A stretch of 9,836 nucleotides of DNA, taken from positions 4,674-14,509 of the forward strand of contig PADE01000040.1 in the NCBI GenBank assembly GCA_002702965.1. Reading direction: 5' to 3'. The position numbers and the translations under genes are program-made. The notes under the pieces were generated by a model. It was not told the origin of the DNA. It worked only from the letters and a program-made list of their open reading frames with translations, and did no database searches. Positions 1-6,928 of the stretch are shown piece by piece; the stretch's first letter is position 1, and each line of letters opens with the position of its first letter. Source of the stretch: Planctomycetaceae bacterium. GTDB lineage: Bacteria > Planctomycetota > Planctomycetia > Pirellulales > Pirellulaceae.

Positions 1-977
1 CGGTGGAAAGCACCCGCTGCCACAAACAAAATGTGATTGGTACTCACGTGCCCATAGCGCGTCTGTACCGTCGTACCCTCCACAATTGGAAGCAGGTCTC
101 GCTGCACACCCTGGCGAGACACATCCGCCGACTTGGACTCACTGGCGACGACTTTGTCGATCTCATCCAAAAAGACAATCCCCACGTTCTCTGCGAGGTC
201 AATCGCCGTGCTGTTGATTTTCTCCGAATCGAGTAGGCTGTCGCACTCTTGCTCGAACAGGATTTTGCGAGCCTCTGCAACGCTCACCTCGCGGTGGACG
301 CTGTTCTTAGGCATGATTTTGTCGAACAGTCCCTGAACATCAAAATCCATGTTCTCCATTCCCATCGGTCCGACCATCATCGGCACCGCTTTTTTCTCGA
401 CTTCGACTTCCACTTGGCGCTGATCGAGTTCCCCCGTTCGCAGCATCGCCCGCATTTTTTCACGCGTCCTTTGGTACTGCTGTCGCGACGCCTCCTCATC
501 GTCACCTCCGAGGTTCAGAGGTTGCGGCGCAATCAAATCGAGCAGCCGTTCCTCGGCGCGCTCACCCGCGGCCGTTTCCACACTACTGCGTTCCTGCTCA
601 CGAACCAACACAATCGCGTTATCGACGAGTTCCCGAATCATGCTCTCGACATCGCGTCCGTAATAACCGACTTCGGTATATTTGCTCGCCTCGACTTTGA
701 TGAACGGGGCGCCCGTCAACTTTGCTAAACGCCTGGCGATCTCGGTCTTACCAACTCCCGTCGGTCCGATCATCAAAATGTTCTTGGGCGCGACCTCCGC
801 CCGCATCTCGTCGCTTAGTTGTTGGCGCCGCCAGCGGTTACGAACCGCAATCGCAACTGCGCGTTTAGCATCGTCCTGACCGACGATATATTTGTCGAGC
901 TCGGCGACCACTTCGCGCGGGGTGAGATTTTGCGACGGTTGGCTGGCAACCCCCGTTTGGCCATTCAGCTTGAGCAC
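1..977 (-). CDS. hslU: HslU, ATPase/unfoldase of the HslUV protease (partial, C-terminus outside window)
   Basis: This is the AAA+ unfoldase that caps the HslV peptidase, recognises and unfolds cytoplasmic substrates with ATP, and threads them into the proteolytic chamber. About 325 codons are visible. Near the N-terminus is the family signature LTPREVVAELDKYIVGQ, then Walker A GPTGVGKT (about residues 71-78), then GRDVESMIRELVDNA, then a charged intermediate I-domain (about residues 120-245), then Walker B IVFLDEID (about 267-274). The visible part ends at the sensor-1 region AAGAFH, so roughly the last quarter, including the C-terminal tail that docks on HslV, is beyond the left edge. I chose the GTG at 977-975 because GGAGG sits 7 bases upstream of it. 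An ATG at 964-962 directly abuts the hslV stop but is in the wrong frame. The start overlaps the end of hslV by 13 bases, which suggests one operon with translational coupling. The family call is secure; only the start is inferred. Confidence 0.97.
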   Translation of the reverse strand, partial: MLKLNGQTGVASQPSQNLTPREVVAELDKYIVGQDDAKRAVAIAVRNRWRRQQLSDEMRAEVAPKNILMIGPTGVGKTEIARRLAKLTGAPFIKVEASKYTEVGYYGRDVESMIRELVDNAIVLVREQERSSVETAAGERAEERLLDLIAPQPLNLGGDDEEASRQQYQRTREKMRAMLRTGELDQRQVEVEVEKKAVPMMVGPMGMENMDFDVQGLFDKIMPKNSVHREVSVAEARKILFEQECDSLLDSEKINSTAIDLAENVGIVFLDEIDKVVASESKSADVSRQGVQRDLLPIVEGTTVQTRYGHVSTNHILFVAAGAFH

Positions 978-1513
978 GCCAATTCCTCCACGGCAAAATG
1001 CGTATTCGTGTAAATATCGATGCCCGCCGCGATCGTCAGCGCAACGCGGACCAGTTCAGCAGCGTCGAGCGACGCGTGTGCTACGAGGGCGCGAGCCGCC
1101 GCCAACGCGTAATTCCCCCCTGACCCGATTCCGATGATTCCGTCCGTCGGTTGAACCACATCGCCCGTACCACTTACCAGTAGTGTCGTGGTGTCATCCG
1201 CGACCGTCATCATCGCCTCGAGCCGTCGCAGTACTCGGTCGGTCCGCCACTGCTTGGCCAACTCGGTGGCCGCCCGTACGATATTAGCGGGGTGGTCCTT
1301 GAGATGTCCCTCGAAGCGCTCTAGCAGCGCAAACGCGTCGGCGGTCGCGCCTGCAAATCCACACAACACTGCGCCGTCTGACAGGCGGCGAATCTTGGTG
1401 GCGTCGGATTTCATCACGGAATCTCCCAACGTGACCTGACCGTCGCCACCCATGGCCACGACGCCACCGTGTCGAACCGTTAAGATCGTTGTACCGTGTA
1501 GTTTCATGCTCAT
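965..1513 (-). CDS. hslV: HslV, threonine peptidase subunit of HslUV
   Basis: This is the proteasome-beta-like peptidase that forms a double-hexamer chamber and degrades proteins fed by HslU in the cytoplasm. The 182-residue protein has the catalytic Thr at residue 8, in HGTT, so a 7-residue leader (MSMKLHG) must be removed to expose it. Counting from that Thr, the expected residues are in place: Asp17 (residue 24, in GGDGQVTLG), Lys28 and Lys33 (residues 35 and 40) and Ser124 (residue 131, in IGSGGNYA). The length is normal for the family. The ATG at 1513 is preceded by GGAG at a 7-base spacing, which favours it over the in-frame ATG two codons later. It precedes and overlaps hslU, the universal hslVU arrangement, and follows the sigma54-type activator gene on the same strand after a 178-base gap that can form hairpins. 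Confidence 0.98.
   Translation of the reverse strand: MSMKLHGTTILTVRHGGVVAMGGDGQVTLGDSVMKSDATKIRRLSDGAVLCGFAGATADAFALLERFEGHLKDHPANIVRAATELAKQWRTDRVLRRLEAMMTVADDTTTLLVSGTGDVVQPTDGIIGIGSGGNYALAAARALVAHASLDAAELVRVALTIAAGIDIYTNTHFAVEELACSS
985..989 (-). promoter_or_regulatory. Ribosome binding site of hslU, inside hslV
   Basis: The minus strand reads GGAGG here, 7 bases before the GTG at 977-975. It lies within the last codons of hslV and decides the hslU start: no other start in the hslU frame nearby has a comparable site. Confidence 0.75.
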
Positions 1514-1520
1514 CGATCAA

Positions 1521-1524
1521 CTCC
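1521..1524 (-). promoter_or_regulatory. Ribosome binding site of hslV
   Basis: The minus strand reads GGAG with 7 bases to the ATG at 1513. It supports the longer of two closely spaced in-frame ATGs (1513 rather than 1507). Confidence 0.6.
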
Positions 1525-1588
1525 AAACCCAGCGGCTCGGGCGACTCGTGCACACCCGCAGGTCTCGTCATTGTCTCTCAATTCACGT

Positions 1589-1613
1589 CGTCTCGACAGG
1601 GTCTTGTGAGACG
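1589..1613 (-). repeat. Short inverted repeat (hairpin) in the hslV leader region
   Basis: CGTCTC at 1589-1594 is complementary to GAGACG at 1608-1613. After a one-base bulge, ACA (1596-1598) can pair with TGT (1605-1607), leaving a 6-base loop. There is no T-run on either side, so it is not a canonical intrinsic terminator. It could be a leader structure in the hslV transcript or chance. Confidence 0.35.
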
Positions 1614-1621
1614 CCAATAGG

Positions 1622-1671
1622 CGGGTCCGCTCGAACAACCCAGACCGTCCTACCGGCGGACCGCGGACCCG
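1622..1671 (-). repeat. Nine-base inverted repeat with a repeated GCGGACC arm, between the activator gene and hslV
   Basis: CGGGTCCGC (1622-1630) and GCGGACCCG (1663-1671) are perfect inverted copies separated by 32 bases. The heptamer GCGGACC occurs three times on the plus strand, at 1656-1662, 1663-1669 and 1684-1690. All three could compete for the single complementary GGTCCGC at 1624-1630 in the minus-strand transcript. No U-tract follows, so a rho-independent terminator is not supported. The structure sits just after the stop of the sigma54 activator and before hslV. Confidence 0.45.
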
Positions 1672-1691
1672 ACCGGCAGTCGCGCGGACCG

Positions 1692-3530
1692 TCACCGTTG
1701 GATACCGTAATCGTCGATCTTCCGATACAACGTCGCCCGCCCGATTCCCAATAGCTGCGCCGCTTCGCGCACGCTACCGTCGGCGCGCACTAGGGCGTCC
1801 CGAATGAGCCGTTGCTCCCAGTCGTCCAGGCGCAGTGAATCGAGGGGACGTTCGGCAGCTTCTTCACGAATCCCCAAATCACCCACTCGGATTTCCTCAC
1901 CATCTGCCATCACGACAGCGCTGTCGATCACGTTTCTCAGTTGACGCACGTTCCCAGGCCACCCGTAAGAGAGAAGTAAATCGCGGGCATCGGTGGTGAG
2001 CTGCAACCCGGATTTCCCGTGCTGGGAGTTAAAATGCTGCAAGAACAAATCGGTCAACAGCTCGACGTCCCCATCGCGTTCTCGCAATGGTGGGATCGCT
2101 AGTTCGAAGACACTCAAGCGATAGTACAAGTCCTCGCGAAAGCGTTTCTCCTCAACCAATTCGCGGAGGTCCGAGTTGGTCGCCGCGATGACCCGGACAT
2201 CCGTTCGAATCTCGCGCGTGTCTCCAACCGGTTGAAATGGGTGCCCTTCCAGCACCCTCAGCAGCTTGGCTTGGCCGGCGAGCGTCAACTCACCGACTTC
2301 ATCCAGAAACAGAGTTCCCGAATCTGCCTGCTCAAACCAACCAACACGTTTTCCATCTGCGCCGGTAAAGGCACCTTTGGCGTGCCCGAACAGTTGACTC
2401 TCCATTAACTCCCTGGGAATCGCCGCGCAGTTCACCGACAACATCGGACGCCCCGACCGCAGGCTCGCCTGGTGCAGAGCTCGAGCGACCAGTTCCTTTC
2501 CGGCCCCGCTCTCACCGCAAACCAAGACGCATCCGGTGGCCCGTCCTACACGCTCGATCTTGGATTTAAGGTCGAGCATCGCGACGCTCTCGCCAATCAA
2601 TTCACCGAAATCGGATCCCTTGGCAACCAATCGCTCGCGCTCCGCTGTCAAGACCGCTTCCTTACGGGCTCGCATCAACGCCACTGCTAACAGGTTTGCC
2701 AACGATCGCGCTATCTGGAAGTCTCGGTCGCGAAAATGTCCTTGCTCGAGATAGAGGTGTACCGCTCCCACGGTTGTTCGAGCGTGTCTCAGGGGTGCGC
2801 ACATCGCGTCGGCGTAGTGCCGCAAACTGGCTGTCTTTTTCTGCGACTTCTGATTGGCAACCCACACGGCGCGGCCCTGGCGACAGACGCGGTCGGTCAG
2901 AGTCTGGCTCAGGCGGACCTTGCGTTTGGAATCCCGAACATCGGCCGGCAGCAATCGCTTGACCGTCAGGTCTCCGTTGTCGTCGACCCACAGCAACCCT
3001 ACCAGCGAGGCACGCGTCTGCTGCTGTAATAAGTCGAGTGACACGCGAACGACCTCATCCGGATCCGAGCAACCCAGCAATCGGATGCTCAGCTGAAATA
3101 GCGTCAGGCAATCCTGCACCAGCTCGGGGTCTCGCAACACCTCCGGGGCAAAATCAACCCCTTCCCCCGGGTGCATCGCCTTCTCGGCCATCAGTACCTG
3201 CGTCAAGCTCTCGGGCGAGCTGTCTGCCGACGAATCACCCGGCTCGGCGAATTGGAACTCAACCTCGCCGATGCAAAAACGGCATCCATCGGTCAACGGC
3301 GCCTCGTCGATTTTCCGACCATTCAAGAACGTCCCGTTCTGGCTGCCGTCGTCGCACAGCCACCACTCGTCAGAGCGACGACAAATGCGGGCATGGATTC
3401 GCGAGGCGCACGGATCGACCACGACGATCCCACAATCGACGCCGCGACCGAGCGTTAACTCGGTGCCGGGATCGAGGACCATTTGCATTCCCAAACGGTC
3501 CCCACGAATCATGGTCAACGAGGCATTCAC
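1692..3530 (-). CDS. Sigma54-dependent transcriptional activator with FHA and GAF sensor domains
   Basis: This bacterial enhancer-binding protein would bind upstream of sigma54 promoters and use ATP hydrolysis to open the polymerase complex. The 612 residues read, in order: an FHA domain (about 9-93, with R29, the S43-R44-x-H46 motif, N65 and N70, the phosphothreonine-binding pattern); a linker; a GAF domain (about 140-290); a sigma54 AAA+ domain (about 308-540) with Walker A GESGAGKE (339-346), the sigma54-contact loop GAFTGA (386-391), Walker B LFLDE (407-411), FREDLYYRL (464-472) and GWPGNVRQL (523-531); and a Fis-type helix-turn-helix (about 570-608, EAAQLLGIGRATLYRKI). All motifs needed for activity are intact. 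There is no receiver domain, so input probably comes from a Ser/Thr-phosphorylated partner through FHA plus a ligand or partner through GAF. The frame opens with GTG at 3530; an in-frame ATG at 3512 is an alternative, and neither has a clear Shine-Dalgarno sequence. It is divergent from the prc protease gene and lies upstream of hslVU. The actual targets are unknown. Confidence 0.95.
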   Translation of the reverse strand: MNASLTMIRGDRLGMQMVLDPGTELTLGRGVDCGIVVVDPCASRIHARICRRSDEWWLCDDGSQNGTFLNGRKIDEAPLTDGCRFCIGEVEFQFAEPGDSSADSSPESLTQVLMAEKAMHPGEGVDFAPEVLRDPELVQDCLTLFQLSIRLLGCSDPDEVVRVSLDLLQQQTRASLVGLLWVDDNGDLTVKRLLPADVRDSKRKVRLSQTLTDRVCRQGRAVWVANQKSQKKTASLRHYADAMCAPLRHARTTVGAVHLYLEQGHFRDRDFQIARSLANLLAVALMRARKEAVLTAERERLVAKGSDFGELIGESVAMLDLKSKIERVGRATGCVLVCGESGAGKELVARALHQASLRSGRPMLSVNCAAIPRELMESQLFGHAKGAFTGADGKRVGWFEQADSGTLFLDEVGELTLAGQAKLLRVLEGHPFQPVGDTREIRTDVRVIAATNSDLRELVEEKRFREDLYYRLSVFELAIPPLRERDGDVELLTDLFLQHFNSQHGKSGLQLTTDARDLLLSYGWPGNVRQLRNVIDSAVVMADGEEIRVGDLGIREEAAERPLDSLRLDDWEQRLIRDALVRADGSVREAAQLLGIGRATLYRKIDDYGIQR

Positions 3531-3814
3531 AGTTCAATCGCCCGGTCACGGAACAAAACCTACCGGTGCCGGAACGCCGCTGCGCCAGAGGCGCTCCCCC
3601 TGGGTAACCAGCGGATTGAGAACTCCCGACCGCTCTCTCCCTATGGCGTTGCCGAAACGACTATCTCCCTGCAGCCGCTCCACAACGGGAACTCGGTAAA
3701 GCATACGGCCCATCTGCCCACGCATCCAGGAGGTCGCACGGGCGACACCGATTTCAGGTCGCGCAGCGGGCAACAGCAGTGGACGTCCTCAGCACGACAC
3801 AGAGCGAGCTGCGA

Positions 3815-3827
3815 TCGACCGGGTCGA
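3815..3827. repeat. 13-base palindrome TCGACCGGGTCGA
   Basis: The two arms TCGACC and GGTCGA are separated by a single G. The same half-site recurs downstream at 3853-3859 and 3884-3890, forming a four-copy cluster upstream of prc. This could be an operator; no regulator is identified. Confidence 0.4.
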
Positions 3828-3852
3828 AATCGGGAGCCCCGCCCCGCCCCCA

Positions 3853-3890
3853 GGTCGATGTGCCCTGGCGGCGCCAACGGGACATCGACC
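3853..3890. repeat. 38-base imperfect inverted repeat upstream of prc
   Basis: The outer arms GGTCGATGT (3853-3861) and ACATCGACC (3882-3890) pair perfectly over 9 bases. After a G-G mismatch, CC (3863-3864) pairs with GG (3879-3880). TGGC (3866-3869) then pairs with GCCA (3873-3876) around a 3-base loop. That gives about 15 base pairs in 38 bases. Neither side has a T-run, so it is not a classic terminator. It overlaps the proposed -35 element of the prc promoter, a position suited to an operator. Confidence 0.55.
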
Positions 3891-3913
3891 TTGTCCCGCT
3901 CGGCAAATATGCT
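3885..3913 (+). promoter_or_regulatory. prc: Possible sigma70-type promoter for prc
   Basis: TCGACC (3885-3890) and TATGCT (3908-3913) are separated by 17 bases. Each matches the consensus hexamer at four of six positions. Transcription would start near 3920, about 90 bases before the prc start codon. The -35 overlaps the right arm of the inverted repeat. The match is weak and is only a candidate. Confidence 0.3.
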
Positions 3914-3998
3914 TACCATTAAGGGTGCTTGTCTTGTTAACTCCTGATAGATGAGCGACTTGCGTCGAGACCTGCGACCCGACCTCGGTATCCAAGAA

Positions 3999-4003
3999 AA
4001 GGA
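3999..4003 (+). promoter_or_regulatory. prc: Ribosome binding site of prc
   Basis: AAGGA lies 6 bases before the ATG at 4010. It supports that start, which also places a signal-peptide-like segment at the N-terminus. Confidence 0.65.
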
Positions 4004-4009
4004 CGGCTC

Positions 4010-6082
4010 ATGCGTTTACTCCCGCCCAACTTTCGTCGTCGCATCGCAGTGCCACTGGCCGCCCTGGTTGGTTCGCTCGCTTGCTCATCTTCTCTGATAG
4101 CCGAACTGGAGGGGCCCAAGCCGAATGACCGCAACGTGACGCTGGTGGTCAGTTCGCTGATGAAACGCCAGCACTTGTTGCGTCACCCCCTCGACGACGA
4201 AATTTCCCGGCGTGGCCTCACACAATTCTTGAAAACGCTCGATCCGATGAAGATGTACTTCTTGCAGGCAGACGTCGACGAGTTTCAAACGCATCAGGAC
4301 GAGTTGGACGATCAAATCAAACGGGGCGACATCAAGCTCGCCTACTCGATATTCAATGTGTTCTTGAAGCGGGTTCACGAGCGCGTCGCGGCGGTCGACG
4401 AACTGCTCAAACTGACCCATGATTTCGAGATTCGCGAAGATTTCGCTACCGACCCAGAGACCTTCCAGAATTCAGCATCATCCGAAGAGGCGACCGAACG
4501 CTGGCGGAAGCGTATCAAGTACGATCTGCTGGCTCTAAAGAGCGACAAAACCGAAGGCGAAAAAGCGATCGAAAAGCTCTCGCGACGATACCAAAGTTTC
4601 GAAAAACGGATGCTGCAGACTAATAGCGACCAGCTGTTGGAAATGTACCTGACGTCGTTCACCACCGGATTCGACCCACACACGACCTACATGTCGCCAT
4701 CAACGCTCGAAAACTTCCGGATCATTATGCGGCTCGAACTCGAAGGCATCGGCGCCGCACTGCGTGTTATCGATGGATACACCGAGGTCTCGAAGATTAT
4801 CCCGGGGGGCGCTGCAGATCGCGATGGCAAACTCAAGGTGGAGGACCGGATCGTCAGCGTCGGTCAAGGAGCCGACGGCAAAATGGTCGAAGTCGTCGAC
4901 ATGCAGCTCTCCAACGTCGTCAAACTGATTCGTGGAAAGGCGGGGACGGTCGTCCGCCTCGGCGTCCGCGGGGCGTCTGGCGGAGACACCCAGATCTACA
5001 ACATCACACGCGACAAGATCAAGTTGGAAGACAGCGCAGCGCGGAGCGTGATCTTTGAAGACGGAAAGAAGACAAACGGAAATCCCTACAAAGTTGGTGT
5101 GATTGACCTGCCCAGTTTCTACATGGACATGGAAGCTGCCCGGAGAAATGAAAAAGACTACCGTAGCACCACACGCGACGTCCGCAAGATTCTCGACGAT
5201 TTTACCAAGAAGAAGGTAGATGCGGTCATTCTCGATCTGCGCCGCAACGGTGGCGGGAGTCTCAACGAGGCGATCAGTATGACCGGCTTGTTCATAGATC
5301 GGGGACCTGTCGTGCAAATCAAGGACGCCCTCGATCGAGTCCAAAAGTACGAAGATACCGAGCGCGGGATGGCCTGGGATGGCCCACTGGTCATCCTGAC
5401 GAGCAAGTTTAGCGCGAGTGCTAGTGAAATTCTGGCCGGGGCAATTCAGGACTACCGCCGCGGGCTGGTAGTCGGTGACGCGACGACCCACGGTAAGGGG
5501 ACAGTCCAAAGCCTACTCGATCTTGGTCAACAGCTGTTCCGTATCCCGAACCCCCCCAACCTGGGCGCTCTGAAAATCACGATGCAGCAGTACTACCGTC
5601 CCAACGGTCACAGCACCCAAAAGAGAGGTGTATTGGCGGACGTCGTGTTGCCGTCGATCTCGACTCACATGGATGTCGGTGAGAGCGACCTCGATTACCC
5701 GATTGACTTCGACAAGATCGACCCGGTCGCACACCAACAGTATGAGCTCGTCGCCCCTGAGACGCTGCAAGCCTTACGCAAGACGTCGCTCGCGCGCCGT
5801 CAGACATCTGAAGACTTTGACCGCCTGTTAAAGAATATCGAGCGCTATCGTAAATTCAAAAAGGAGAAGCTCGTCTCACTACACGGCGAGACTTTTTTTG
5901 CCCAGCGGGCCGAGCTCAACGCCGAAAAAGAGGAAGAGAAACAGTTCGACGCGCAAGCCAACGGAAATGAAAAACCGACCGAAGAAGTGGTCAAACGCGA
6001 CTACTATTTCAATGAAGTCCTCGCCATTACGATCGACTACATCCAACAACTCAGCGCGCGGAACAAAGCGGTTTCCAACTAG
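4010..6082 (+). CDS. prc: Prc/Tsp-type carboxy-terminal processing protease (S41 family)
   Basis: This is a periplasmic serine protease that recognises C-terminal tails and trims or degrades exported proteins. The 690 residues begin with a signal-like segment: Arg-rich residues 9-11, a hydrophobic stretch at about 12-30, and likely cleavage near A31. A Cys at 25 is not in a good lipobox. An N-terminal helical domain follows (about 40-230, including FDPHTTYMSP). The PDZ domain is at about 240-325, with GIGAALRVIDGYTEVSKI and IPGGAADRDGKL. The S41 core is at about 360-550, with VDAVILDLRRNGGGSLNEA. By comparison with E. coli Prc (Ser452/Lys477), the catalytic Ser is S470 in FSASASEI and the Lys is K496 in TTHGKGTVQ. 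The Ser-Lys spacing is one residue longer here (26 rather than 25), because the loop reads DATTHGK. A charged C-terminal domain (about 550-690) matches the Tsp-type tail. The length is close to E. coli Prc. It converges on the MBL gene with 39 bases between the stops and no obvious terminator. Confidence 0.95.
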   Translation: MRLLPPNFRRRIAVPLAALVGSLACSSSLIAELEGPKPNDRNVTLVVSSLMKRQHLLRHPLDDEISRRGLTQFLKTLDPMKMYFLQADVDEFQTHQDELDDQIKRGDIKLAYSIFNVFLKRVHERVAAVDELLKLTHDFEIREDFATDPETFQNSASSEEATERWRKRIKYDLLALKSDKTEGEKAIEKLSRRYQSFEKRMLQTNSDQLLEMYLTSFTTGFDPHTTYMSPSTLENFRIIMRLELEGIGAALRVIDGYTEVSKIIPGGAADRDGKLKVEDRIVSVGQGADGKMVEVVDMQLSNVVKLIRGKAGTVVRLGVRGASGGDTQIYNITRDKIKLEDSAARSVIFEDGKKTNGNPYKVGVIDLPSFYMDMEAARRNEKDYRSTTRDVRKILDDFTKKKVDAVILDLRRNGGGSLNEAISMTGLFIDRGPVVQIKDALDRVQKYEDTERGMAWDGPLVILTSKFSASASEILAGAIQDYRRGLVVGDATTHGKGTVQSLLDLGQQLFRIPNPPNLGALKITMQQYYRPNGHSTQKRGVLADVVLPSISTHMDVGESDLDYPIDFDKIDPVAHQQYELVAPETLQALRKTSLARRQTSEDFDRLLKNIERYRKFKKEKLVSLHGETFFAQRAELNAEKEEEKQFDAQANGNEKPTEEVVKRDYYFNEVLAITIDYIQQLSARNKAVSN

Positions 6083-6121
6083 TCGGATCCAGGACGACCC
6101 ACTGAAACGAATACCGCGTCG

Positions 6122-6928
6122 TCACACCAAATCGATCCGCAATCCATCGTAAGCAAGTTCGACGCCCGCGGGCAGGCTCGCGTTCGTCTCGTGGTGATCG
6201 AGTTCGTGGTTAATATGGGTAAAAAGAGTGCGTCGTGCACCCACCCGCTCTGCAACCGCGACGGCTTCATCGATGGAAAAGTGGGTCGGGTGGGGTCGGT
6301 GCCGCAACGCGTCCAGTATGAGCACTTCCAACCCCTCCAAACGAGACCAGCTCTGATCGGGAATCGCGCTGGCATCGGTGCAGTAAGCCACGTTGCCGAC
6401 ACGAAAACCAAGGGTCTCAAAGCGAGGTCCGTGTTCGAGTCGTACCGGTACGATCTCACACCCGAGCACACCGAAAGGTGCTGTCGAAATGCGGTGCATT
6501 TCCAGCTGCGGAATCGCTCCTGCATGCGCTGTTTTTGGGTCGGCGAACGCGTAATCGAACGAACGTCGGATGCGATCCTCGACGACCTTTTCACAGTACA
6601 GCGGGACCGCATGGCCAAGATAAAACTGCTGCAAACGCAGGTCATCGAGCCCGAACACATGGTCGGCGTGCCCGTGTGTGTAGAGTACGCTGTGCACAAT
6701 ACCAATCCGCTCCCGCAGCAACTGCGTTCGCAAATCAGGAGACGTGTCGATCAGCAGATTCCCGCCGGGGAGGCCCAACAGAACCGAGCATCTTGTCCGT
6801 TGGTTTCGAGGATCGCCTCCCTGGCAAACAGCACATCCGCAGCCGACAACCGGAACCCCGACCGATGTCCCGGACCCCAAGACAACCAGCTGTCCAAGAA
6901 TGTCCGTCGTAGTTGGCGACTTGTTCAC
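6122..6928 (-). CDS. PhnP-like metallo-beta-lactamase-fold hydrolase
   Basis: This is a cytoplasmic metal-dependent hydrolase of the MBL superfamily, closest to PhnP, the phosphodiesterase for cyclic ribose phosphate in phosphonate breakdown. The 268 residues start with LGSGTSVGVPVVGC. They carry a CxCxxC structural zinc motif (C30, C32, C35), whose fourth ligand is probably H241. The metal site is complete: HGHADH (H85, H87, D89, H90), H166, D185 (CTDAS) and H238 (FTHINH). The C-terminal LPAGVELAYDGLRI parallels the PhnP ending. No other phn gene is in the window, so the substrate is open; a generic phosphodiesterase is as likely as PhnP itself, and no symbol is given. The start is a GTG at 6928 with no clear Shine-Dalgarno sequence. 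No better in-frame start lies between it and the conserved LGSGTS block. It is divergent from secA and convergent with prc. Confidence 0.93.
   Translation of the reverse strand: MNKSPTTTDILGQLVVLGSGTSVGVPVVGCGCAVCQGGDPRNQRTRCSVLLGLPGGNLLIDTSPDLRTQLLRERIGIVHSVLYTHGHADHVFGLDDLRLQQFYLGHAVPLYCEKVVEDRIRRSFDYAFADPKTAHAGAIPQLEMHRISTAPFGVLGCEIVPVRLEHGPRFETLGFRVGNVAYCTDASAIPDQSWSRLEGLEVLILDALRHRPHPTHFSIDEAVAVAERVGARRTLFTHINHELDHHETNASLPAGVELAYDGLRIDLV

Larger units (their letters stand above)
3531..4009. other. 479-base gene-free region between divergent activator and prc genes
   Basis: Frames open here on both strands, but their translations are rich in Arg, Pro, Ser and Cys and resemble no family I recognise. 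I see no tRNA, SRP RNA, tmRNA or RNase P signature. The right half holds a TCGACC palindrome, a 38-base hairpin, a possible sigma70 promoter and the prc ribosome binding site. I looked for the sigma54 -24/-12 core (GG-N10-GC with a TTGC-like 3' half) on both strands and found no acceptable match. The left half (about 3531-3800) shows nothing I can assign and may be the activator's leader and promoter. Confidence 0.6.

Noticed and set aside
3814..3840. GGGTCGAAATCGGG resembling a tRNA T-arm
   Set aside because: The flanks do not form the T stem, and no anticodon or acceptor stem can be built around it.
3641..3919. 92-codon Cys-containing open frame on the minus strand in the prc upstream gap
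   Set aside because: It has no ribosome binding site or family pattern, and it runs across the hairpin and palindrome. It could not be supported as a gene.
3483..3947. 154-codon open frame on the plus strand across the activator start and the following gap
   Set aside because: Its composition is low-information (Arg, Ser, Pro, His) with no recognisable motif, it overlaps the activator's FHA coding region, and its start lacks a convincing ribosome binding site.
4700..5509. 269-codon open frame on the minus strand opposite prc
   Set aside because: It covers the PDZ and catalytic domains of prc, which are clearly coding on the plus strand. It is a GC-rich shadow frame.
5889..5898. Run of seven T in prc, and a similar run of seven A in secA near 9345, as possible slippage sites
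   Set aside because: Both encode expected residues in uninterrupted, conserved frames, and no downstream structure or alternative product is apparent.
6083..6121. Possible bidirectional terminator between the convergent prc and MBL genes
   Set aside because: Only weak 4-6 base complementarities exist (for example GGATCC), with no stable stem followed by a T-run.
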